64,000 bases of DNA from JABURQ01 sp029243145 (GTDB taxonomy: Bacteria; Planctomycetota; Planctomycetia; Planctomycetales; Planctomycetaceae): the NCBI GenBank assembly GCA_965660145.1, contig CBFHYX010000014.1, positions 1-64,000 on the forward strand, written 5' to 3'. The notes beneath the pieces are model-generated. The model had not been told where the DNA came from. It did not search any database and saw only the letters and a program-made list of their open reading frames with translations. The stretch's first letter is position 1; the number at the start of each line of letters is the position of its first letter. Positions 8,026 to 16,400 of this stretch are shown here, in pieces. The translations under genes were made by a program, and so were the position numbers.

Positions 8026-9624
8026 GTGATCATCAACGAATCACAATCTGCGAGAATTCGCAGGAGCCTGTCAGTTGGTTCGCTAATTTCGGGTCTCTTG
8101 CTCGTCGCACTGTTTATGGTCGAGGTGGATCGTCCTCTTAGTCATACCGACCTTTGGGGGCACCTCGCCTACGGTCGCCACTATGAACAGAAAGGTTTCC
8201 CTGAAACGGAACCTTTTTTGAAGCATTCGACAGATTCTGCATTCATCGCCACTTCGTGGTTCTCTCAATGGCTCGGGTTTCGAATCCATCAGCTTGGCGG
8301 CACACTGGCTTTGCAATTCACTCATTCCCTACTGGTCACGGGAGCCTTCATCGCATTTCTAATCGCTCTACGACGCAAGACGCACTCGCATTGGGCCGCG
8401 ATGATTGGGGCAGCCTGGCTTCTCTGGTTAGAACATCAGCAATACACCGTCATCAGACCGCAATTAGCGGGTCTGTTTTGTAATCTTCTGTTTCTCAATA
8501 TTTTGCTCAGCCAACGTCATCTCAAATATTGGTCGATTGTTTCTCTGGGCGTATTAAGTTTCTGTTGGGCAAACCTACACGGTTCTTTTGTCATTGCGCT
8601 TGTCACAATAGTTCTGATCATCACCGGTCATGGACTGGATCTTCTACGTCGACAACATCAGCGCGGCAAGCCTGTCTCGCAGTCACTACGGAGCGTGCTC
8701 AAGAACTCACGTATTCAGCAATTGTGTACAGCATTTGGCGTCATACTGTGCGCCAGCCTACTGACACCCTATGGAATGAAACTGTGGTGGGAAGTGGCCA
8801 GCTTCTCACAATCATCGAACCTGTATGATTTGATCGAATGGAAGCCTCTCTGGAAAACCCCCAAGCAAGGGACCGTTGTCTTGATTTCGACAATCACTGT
8901 CGCAGTTCTTCTGCTGATGGCTCGCCCTCCCATTCGCTTTGCACATTGGTTGCCAGTGCTTGTTCTTGGTGCCTTGATGCTGAAAACGTCTCGATACATT
9001 GTGTGGTGGGCTCCGTTGTTCGTGATGGCGGCCATACCAACACTCTGTCTCATCGCTCGTCGCAGTCTGCCTCCTCGCTGGAGAGAACATTTGGACTCAC
9101 TCACTCACAAACCCGTCAAAAAGGGAATGTACCTGTTAGCCATACTCGTCGTTGTCGTCGGATTCATCATCCCGTCTGGAATGGGGTTTACAGGTAATCC
9201 AGAATTCATTTCAGCAAGCTCATTTGGTCCCAGAACACCGATTGAGGCTTCGCGCGAACTCAGCAAAATATCAGATCAGTTATTCACAAAACATTCCGAT
9301 GCCCTGCTCTTCAATACAATGGAATGGGGAGACTGGCTGATTTGGTCATCGGAAGATCAACTGCCCGTCTTTGTCTATTCGCACGTACCCTTGATTGAAG
9401 AACAGGCATGGCGGGACTACATGGCGATCATCCGTCAGTCTGAGGGCTGGAAAGAACGATGGGGCACGTATCCGTTTCGGGCCGCCCTTATTGATCGGAA
9501 AAAACACAAAAAACTGGTATCGAGCCTCACTACAGATCCGGCGTGGACTGAATCCTGGCGGGATGAGCGAGCGATTATCTTTATCCTTACCGAAGAATTT
9601 CCAAAATCACTCTCCGAGAATTGA
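8026..9624 (+). CDS. Multi-pass membrane protein, glycosyltransferase-like (GT-C-like)
   Basis: A 532-residue protein with about ten transmembrane segments and a C-terminal soluble domain from about residue 400. After the first helix it has an SHTDLWGHLAYGRHY motif, similar to the D-x-W-W/G-H-L extracytoplasmic loop seen in RgtA-like or PMT-like GT-C proteins that use polyprenyl-phosphate sugars. The C-terminal part (LLFNTMEWGDWLIW) resembles the soluble domain of such planctomycete proteins. The start is GTG at 8026. No cognate partner gene is adjacent. The glycosyltransferase reading is tentative. Confidence 0.6.
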   Translation: MIINESQSARIRRSLSVGSLISGLLLVALFMVEVDRPLSHTDLWGHLAYGRHYEQKGFPETEPFLKHSTDSAFIATSWFSQWLGFRIHQLGGTLALQFTHSLLVTGAFIAFLIALRRKTHSHWAAMIGAAWLLWLEHQQYTVIRPQLAGLFCNLLFLNILLSQRHLKYWSIVSLGVLSFCWANLHGSFVIALVTIVLIITGHGLDLLRRQHQRGKPVSQSLRSVLKNSRIQQLCTAFGVILCASLLTPYGMKLWWEVASFSQSSNLYDLIEWKPLWKTPKQGTVVLISTITVAVLLLMARPPIRFAHWLPVLVLGALMLKTSRYIVWWAPLFVMAAIPTLCLIARRSLPPRWREHLDSLTHKPVKKGMYLLAILVVVVGFIIPSGMGFTGNPEFISASSFGPRTPIEASRELSKISDQLFTKHSDALLFNTMEWGDWLIWSSEDQLPVFVYSHVPLIEEQAWRDYMAIIRQSEGWKERWGTYPFRAALIDRKKHKKLVSSLTTDPAWTESWRDERAIIFILTEEFPKSLSEN

Positions 9625-9654
9625 AGACTACACACTGCAAATCAAAGGGCGACT

Positions 9655-10386
9655 TTAACCACGCCCCAGATAGAGTTGATCATTCGGCAGCACGATGGCT
9701 TCCAGAAAGTTGACGTGCGCTGGAACTGAGAGCATCGCCATCGCCGCTTCGACAATTGTCTCGGTTGCCATCATCGGTTCCTGATCTGATTCGGTCTCGG
9801 ATTCCTGACGACGTTCTACCCCGACATTTCCCGGATGCAGACAACTGCAGGCAATTCCAAAAGGCCGTCCGTCGATGGCCGTTGCTTGAGTCAATCCCCA
9901 GACACCAAACTTGGCAGAGGCATAAGGAGCCGAATTCTCTCGCGGGCGTTGTGCAGAAATCGAACCGATGTTCAGAATTCTTCCTCCACCCGTCTCTTTC
10001 ATTCGCGCAAACGCTTCGCGAGAACAAAGGAAGGAACCCGTCAGGCACGCACCCACCACGTTATTCCAAGCATCGAGAGAGACTTCGTCGAGCCGACCGC
10101 CATCAAATGCTCCTGCATTATTGATCAGAATATCAATGCGAGGGTATTTCTCATCAATTTTTTGGAAAAATGATTGTACGGCCGATTCATCAGAGACATC
10201 CGTGGAAACGGCCAGAACGTCGGCTCCGAGAGTCAATATTTCTTCCGCAACGGCTGCGAGTTTCGTCTGATTTCGTGCACAGATCGCTACACGACAACCG
10301 GCTGCCGCAAATGCTAACGCCAATCCTTTACCAATCCCTTGATTTGCTCCAGTAATCACGACGACTTTGCCTTTGAGTGACTCCAC
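9655..10386 (-). CDS. SDR-family oxidoreductase
   Basis: A 243-residue classical short-chain dehydrogenase/reductase. It has the cofactor motif TGANQGIG at residues 13-20, an NNAG motif, and the catalytic set Ser (GSISAQ), Tyr and Lys (YASAK). Arg38-type residues after the second strand (ICARNQ) suggest NADP(H). The GTG start at 10386 has AGGAG seven bases upstream. The gene converges on the membrane-protein gene and diverges from the ATP-grasp gene. The substrate cannot be told. Confidence 0.9.
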   Translation of the reverse strand: MESLKGKVVVITGANQGIGKGLALAFAAAGCRVAICARNQTKLAAVAEEILTLGADVLAVSTDVSDESAVQSFFQKIDEKYPRIDILINNAGAFDGGRLDEVSLDAWNNVVGACLTGSFLCSREAFARMKETGGGRILNIGSISAQRPRENSAPYASAKFGVWGLTQATAIDGRPFGIACSCLHPGNVGVERRQESETESDQEPMMATETIVEAAMAMLSVPAHVNFLEAIVLPNDQLYLGRG

Positions 10387-10475
10387 CGTTATTCTCCTGT
10401 CGAAAGATAGATATGTTGTAAGCAGTATAACGAGATCAGTGGATGATCTGAAGTTGTCATAGGAAAGGTAATCGG

Positions 10476-11648
10476 GTGAGCTTCCCGTTATTGATTGTTG
10501 GAGCGTCTGTCAGGGCTGCGGCTGAATCGGCCCATGCGGCTGGATACCCAGTTAAAGCCATCGACTTGTTCAATGATCGAGACCTAGAAGAGATTGCCGA
10601 TTTCCGACTCTCTGCCCAGTACCCCGAAGATCTCCCTCAACTCGCGAGTAATTTTCCCGACGTTCCATATCTCTATACCGGTGCGTTAGAGAATTATCCC
10701 GAAGTCCTCGCTGAGTTATCTGTCAATCACCCTTTGATTGGTAATCGCCCTGGCACGCTGGAGAAAATACGCAATCCATTTTGGCTCTTTGATCTTCTTC
10801 AATCAGCCTCGCTCCCTTCAATCAATTTAAAAATTCACGATGATTGTCCTACTGATCTGGAAAAATGGCTGATCAAACCATTCCGTTCGGGACATGGAAT
10901 GCAGATTCGCAACGGCTCAGGAACACCGGCACAGCGTGATGAATATTATCAAGAGTTGAAACACGGACTTTCGGTAGGGGCAATCTTCTTGGCCGACGGT
11001 CAGCAGTGCCAACTCATCGGCTGTCACCGACAATTCACAGCACTTCATCCCAACAGTTCTCAGTCCTATCATTTTTGTGGTGCGGTCGCCCCGCTCCCTC
11101 TGCCTGATAAAACCGTGAAGACCATCACAGACATCGGAGAGCTGCTGACCCAAGAATCATCCCTGCGAGGTCTGTTCGGTTGCGATTTCATCGTTTCAGA
11201 AAACACACCTTTCTTGCTGGAAGTAAACCCAAGATATACGGCAGCGACAGAACTATGGGAAACTGTGCTGAATCGTTCTTTGATCGACGATCATATCGTG
11301 GCATGCCAACAAGGCGTTCTTCCCATGAAACCAACGCGTCGTATTTCGGGCGTCAGTTTGAAATTGATCCTCTATGCTCCGCAAGAAACGGTCGTCACGA
11401 ATTATTTTGAAGAGTGTCTGAATCAAGTCGAAGGCGCGCGTTTAGCCGACCTGCCAGCACCTGGAAACACGGTTTCAACGCATGACCCAGTTTGCACGCT
11501 GCTCGTTGTAGGAGCTATAATCCAAGACATCCCTAAGACCGTCCTGACGTCTTTGAGAGCAATTGCCTCGAATTTGGGCTGGAATACTCAGTTTGCGACC
11601 GACCTTTCTGAGAAATTCTCTTCACAAATTGCTGAAAATATTGCTTGA
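10476..11648 (+). CDS. ATP-grasp domain protein
   Basis: A 390-residue protein. The N-terminal part (LLIVGASVRAAAESAHAAGY) is the preATP-grasp Rossmann-like domain. The central region has WLIKPFRSGHGMQI (ATP-binding Lys and glycine loop) and the C-terminal part has FLLEVNPRYTAATE (metal-binding Glu-x-Asn), so it is probably a carboxylate-amine or thiol ligase. Related ATP-grasp genes occur in tetrahydromethanopterin-linked C1 gene sets, which many planctomycetes carry (family knowledge), but no mch, fae or mtd genes are seen here. The start is GTG at 10476. It lies 61 bases before the enolase-superfamily gene in the same direction, probably one operon. Confidence 0.8.
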   Translation: MSFPLLIVGASVRAAAESAHAAGYPVKAIDLFNDRDLEEIADFRLSAQYPEDLPQLASNFPDVPYLYTGALENYPEVLAELSVNHPLIGNRPGTLEKIRNPFWLFDLLQSASLPSINLKIHDDCPTDLEKWLIKPFRSGHGMQIRNGSGTPAQRDEYYQELKHGLSVGAIFLADGQQCQLIGCHRQFTALHPNSSQSYHFCGAVAPLPLPDKTVKTITDIGELLTQESSLRGLFGCDFIVSENTPFLLEVNPRYTAATELWETVLNRSLIDDHIVACQQGVLPMKPTRRISGVSLKLILYAPQETVVTNYFEECLNQVEGARLADLPAPGNTVSTHDPVCTLLVVGAIIQDIPKTVLTSLRAIASNLGWNTQFATDLSEKFSSQIAENIA

Positions 11649-11709
11649 TCGAAAATCACAACCGGTTTACGATTTCAACATGCTTTCCTCTGTCTAGACT
11701 GAAAGAAAG

Positions 11710-13062
11710 ATGTCACGCGATACCGACATACGCATCACAGATGTGCAACTGACTTTCGAGCCGATTCCGTTTCGAGCTCCTCTGAAATTTGGCGGTCGCA
11801 TTGTTGATCGATCTATCTCCATCGAAGTCACGGTGCAGGTCGAGACACGATCAGGACACCATGGGATCGGAATAGGAAGCATGCCCGTCGGTAACATCTG
11901 GGCTTGGCCTTCAGACAAGCTCGATGGAGACACGACGACCAACCTCATGAAGAAATTCGCGGAAGAGACCGCGTTACTTTATGGTGAATTCCCCGGGTAT
12001 GGACATCCTTTAGACATCGTATTTCAGCTTTCTGCCGAATACCACCATCTCGGCAAAGCAATTTCGACGATGAAACATGTCGATGAAGTGATGCCCGACT
12101 TGGCACAGTTGGTTTCCGCGAGTCCGTTTGATGCCGCTCTGCATGATGCTTTCGGACGCGCGAACGCGATCAACTGCTACAACGGATACTCGTCTGACTA
12201 TGTCGATCACGACTTGTCAGAATATCTGGATGATCAATTTTCCGGCGAATATCTCGATCAATACACCACGCGCGACCCCAAAGCAAAGATGCCACTCTAT
12301 CATCTTGTCGGTGCCATCGACCCTTTGACCGATGGTGACATCGAAAAACGTATCGATGATGACCTCCCCGAAACTCTGGGTGAATGGATTACAGCAGAAG
12401 GGCTAACCCACTTAAAAATCAAGCTAGCCGGTGATCAACTCGACTGGGACATCGACCGTGTCCTGGCCATCGACAAAGTCGCTGCCGAAGCCCAAAGCAA
12501 TCTTAGGTGCAGTGCATGGTTTTATTCATGCGACTTCAATGAAAAGTGCCCCGACATACAATACGTGATCGATTTCCTCAACAAGATTAAGGAAGCGTCT
12601 CCTGCTGCCTACGATAGAATTCAATACCTCGAACAACCCACCAGTCGGCACATCAAGGAAAGCTCGGCCATCAACGTGTCTGAAGCCTCGAAACTCAAAC
12701 CGGTCGTCATCGACGAAGCCCTCGTCGATTATGAGTCTCTCCAACTCAGCCGGGAGCTTGGTTATTCAGGTGTCGCCCTGAAAGCCTGCAAAGGCCAAAC
12801 CGAGTCATTATTGATGGCCGCAGCGGCTCAGAAGTATGGCATGTTCTTGTGCGTTCAGGATTTAACCTGCCCTGGGTATTCATTCCTGCATTCGGCCTCT
12901 TTGGCGGCACGGATTCCGACGGTGGCCGCCATTGAAGGAAACGCTCGCCAATATTGCCCCGAGCCAAACAAAAAATGGGCCAATCATTATCCGGGGATGT
13001 TCGAGATCACCGACGGCACTGTGGAAACAGCCCTACTCAACGGTGAAGGTCTCGGGTTCTAG
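11710..13062 (+). CDS. Enolase-superfamily enzyme (mandelate racemase/muconate lactonizing type)
   Basis: A 450-residue protein with an N-terminal capping domain and a C-terminal barrel. Barrel motifs are visible: the strand-2 KxK-like LKIKLAG, YLEQPTS with a metal-ligand Glu, VVIDEAL with the third ligand pair, and ALKACKGQTES supplying a strand-6 Lys. The family abstracts a proton alpha to a carboxylate (racemases, epimerases, dehydratases, cycloisomerases). The length exceeds the usual 360-400 residues because of extra segments near residues 150-220. Co-transcription with the ATP-grasp gene suggests a shared small-molecule pathway; the substrate is unknown. Confidence 0.85.
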   Translation: MSRDTDIRITDVQLTFEPIPFRAPLKFGGRIVDRSISIEVTVQVETRSGHHGIGIGSMPVGNIWAWPSDKLDGDTTTNLMKKFAEETALLYGEFPGYGHPLDIVFQLSAEYHHLGKAISTMKHVDEVMPDLAQLVSASPFDAALHDAFGRANAINCYNGYSSDYVDHDLSEYLDDQFSGEYLDQYTTRDPKAKMPLYHLVGAIDPLTDGDIEKRIDDDLPETLGEWITAEGLTHLKIKLAGDQLDWDIDRVLAIDKVAAEAQSNLRCSAWFYSCDFNEKCPDIQYVIDFLNKIKEASPAAYDRIQYLEQPTSRHIKESSAINVSEASKLKPVVIDEALVDYESLQLSRELGYSGVALKACKGQTESLLMAAAAQKYGMFLCVQDLTCPGYSFLHSASLAARIPTVAAIEGNARQYCPEPNKKWANHYPGMFEITDGTVETALLNGEGLGF

Positions 13063-13478
13063 AACTCGATTTGCAGACTCATTTTCTATCATTGAAGAGA
13101 TTCCTATGAAATATTCGCTTGCGCTGGCCTGCGATCTTTTTCATTCAATGGATCGCCGCAACGCTCATCGAGGCTCCTCCTAACTTCGTTGTCTTTCTCA
13201 CCGACGAAAAGTAGCAACAGACTAGGCTGTAAGTCGAAAGACGACACGATAATCACAGAATTTCGCAGTTTTGACACGCATATTGAATCGAGGGCAATTT
13301 AGTCGAATTGAGTTGAATTCAGGGCAATTAACTACATTTAGCGACACGGATCGTTCCTTGGTCCGATGAGTGTCTTACTCAGTCAGAGCGGCTGATTATG
13401 CTATAACATCGAATAACACGGCGGACAATCCTGTTTCGTGAGCGTTCTTGAACTCCGGTACAAATACGAGGGTCGATC
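13063..13478. other. Intergenic region upstream of the fusion glycosidase gene
   Basis: About 415 bases with no supported gene. It is AT-richer than the following CDS and contains a near-identical direct repeat (13283-13299 and 13313-13329). Confidence 0.6.
13283..13329. promoter_or_regulatory. Direct repeat, possible operator
   Basis: TTGAATCGAGGGCAATT (13283-13299) and TTGAATTCAGGGCAATT (13313-13329) match at 15 of 17 positions with a 30-base period, close to three helical turns. They lie about 150 bases upstream of the sulfatase-sialidase-esterase gene. A regulator-binding role is inferred from position only. Confidence 0.35.
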
Positions 13479-16400
13479 ATGCATCGTTTGCTAACCCGAT
13501 TTCTGGCGATTGTGCTCAGTGCTTTGCTCATTATGAGTTCATCAACGGGTGCTGCTGCGGAATCACGACGGAACGTGTTGTTCATCGCGGTCGATGATCT
13601 TCGGCCAGAGTTGGGATGCTACGGAAACACGCACATCCACAGCCCGAACATTGACAAGCTGTCGGCTAGAGCCGTCCGGTTCGAGCGAGCGTATTGTCAG
13701 CAGGCAGTTTGTAACCCGTCACGTACGAGTCTCATGACCGGCATGCGGCCCGACTCGATTGGAGTCACCGGAAACCACTCGCACTTTCGGAGCACTCATC
13801 CGGATGTTGTCACGCTGCCACAGCACTTTAAGCAGCATGGCTACCACGCAGCCGCTATTGGGAAGATCTACCACGGCGTGTTTCCTGACGGAGTAAGCAT
13901 CACCAAGTGGGACACGATGGGCGATGCAGAAAGTTGGTCGGTTCCAGCGATTCGATTTGGGCCGCGCTACTACTACACCGAGGAAGGCATCACTGCGGCG
14001 AAGAGCATTTACGAAAAGGTGTACAAGCCGACGAATCCCGGTCCGGAGGACTGGACGAAGAAACTCGTGTTTGGCCCGGCGACAGAGTCACCCGATGTCC
14101 CCGACAGCACGCTCTACGACGGTCAGGTTGCAGACAGCGCCGTCAAGACACTCCAGCAGTTGAAAGACACGGACAAACCGTTCTTTCTTGCCGTCGGCTT
14201 CATCAAACCGCACTCTCCGTACATCGCCCCGAAGAAGTATTTCGATCTCTACGACGATGTCTCGCTGCCGGCGCACACGGAGTTTCCAGCAAATGCTCCG
14301 GCCTTTGCCGGACATGGCTCGGGGGAACTGCGGCGTTATACGGATCAGCCGAGAAACGGTGTCATCTCGGACGAAAAACAGAGACGCGTGCGACATGCGT
14401 ACTACGCGTGCATCAGCTACATCGACGAGCAGATTGGGCGTGTGCTCAATGTGTTGGAGAGAACCGGACTCAGCAACAACACGATTGTCGTCCTCTACGG
14501 TGACCACGGCTATCACCTAGGTGAGCAGGGACTTTGGGGAAAGACGACGAACTTTGAACTCGACACACGCGTGCCATTGATAGTGCGAGCCCCCGGCATG
14601 AAAGCTGCGGGTAAGTCGAGTACGTCTTTGGTTGAGTTGGTCGATCTCTATCCAACGCTGGCGGAGCTTGCGGGACTGCCATTTTTCGAAAATCTCGAAG
14701 GCATAAGTTTCGCTCGGCTCCTGAACGATCCGACTCACGTTACGAAAACAGCGGCGCTGAGTCAGTATCCTCGCGGTGGCGGGCTGATGGGTTACTCAAT
14801 GCGAACGTCAACACATCGGATGACGCATTGGGTGCATCGTCAATCCGGCGAAATTCGAGCGACCGAGTTGTATGACTATGCCGATGGGCTGGTCGAAACG
14901 AAGAACATCGCGGGCAGTTCTCCGAAGTTGGTTGATGAGATGTCGAAGAAACTCGTCGCATTGGCCGGACTCGCAAGAGTTCGGGAGCCGATGGCCCGAA
15001 GCGTTGCCACTGCGGCTACGAACGACAGCTTTGAACAAGCCAAGCCCGGAAAGTTCGACAAGCTGGAAACTCGGCTTGGCATTTGGACACCAACTGAGGG
15101 GAAGACGATCGTCGATGACAAACATGCGAGAACCGGTGAGCGCTGTCTGCAGCTTACCGGCGGCAAGGAGACGAGCGTCACGCTTGAGCTTGCCGATGAC
15201 GCCGACACGACAGGCGAACTGACCTTCTGGGCCGAACGCTGGACGAAGCGGGAACCGTTTTCCTTCCGCATCGACAAAGATTCGGGCGGCGGTTGGAAAG
15301 AGGTTTACGATGGCGGCAAGCAAGTGCGTGTTGGTCGATCCTTTCTGTCGCACATCAGGGTGCCGTTGCGCGATGGCGACATCAAACAGTTACGGTTTAC
15401 GGTAACGAGTCCGCCAAACTCAGGCATTCTTATTGATGACGTTCGCCTCGCCCCTGCTTTGCCGCAGAAGATTGTGAGTGTTGAAGCCGTGCCGCTCACG
15501 ATACCCGCGTTGGTTGGCATCGAGTCGAGTCCGCTGCTCAAGCTCAAAATTGAAACCAAAGGAAGTTTGAAGCCCATTTCACTTACCGATCTACATACGT
15601 CACTGCTGTGCAAGGGAGGGGACGTTGAGTCAGTGCAGGTCTTCTTCGGCGGCGCGAATAGCAAGTTCACGACTGCGACTCCGTTTGGCAAGCCCATTGA
15701 TGTCGGCGGGCTTGAAGATTTGGATTCGCAAGAGACAGCGGTCGGAAAGCAAGCGTTGGCTGAGGGCGAGAACTACGTTTGGATCGCGTGCAAACTCAGC
15801 AAAGACGCGAACATCGATCATACGGTCGGCGCAACGTGTTCGCGAGTCACGTTTTCTAACGGCAACTCGGTTGATCTGACCGCCGTTTCGACTCAACGGA
15901 TGGGAGTTGGTCTGCGAAAGAGCGGCGATGACGGCGTCAACAGGTATCGCATCCCCGGTCTGGCAACAACCAACAAGGGGACATTGATCGGTGTCTACGA
16001 TGTCCGTCGGCGAAGTGGCGGGGACCTGCCCGGAGACATTGACGTCGGCATGTCTCGTTCAATCGATGATGGACGAACGTGGGAGCCGATGCGCGTCATC
16101 ATGGATATGGGCGACGATTCCATGTGGAATTATGACGGCATCGGTGATCCAGCAGTTCTGGTTGATAAGAACACCGGGACGATCTGGGTGGCGGGAACAT
16201 GGAGTCACGGCAACCGTTCATGGCGAGGATCCGGGCCGGGATTCGAGCCCGAAGAGACCGGTCAGTTGATGCTCGTCCGCAGCGATGACGATGGTGTGAC
16301 TTGGTCGAAACCGATCAACATCACGAAGCAGGTGAAGAAAGCAGAATGGTGTTTCATTCTGCAAGGTCCCGGAAAAGGCATCACGATGCGTGACGGCACG

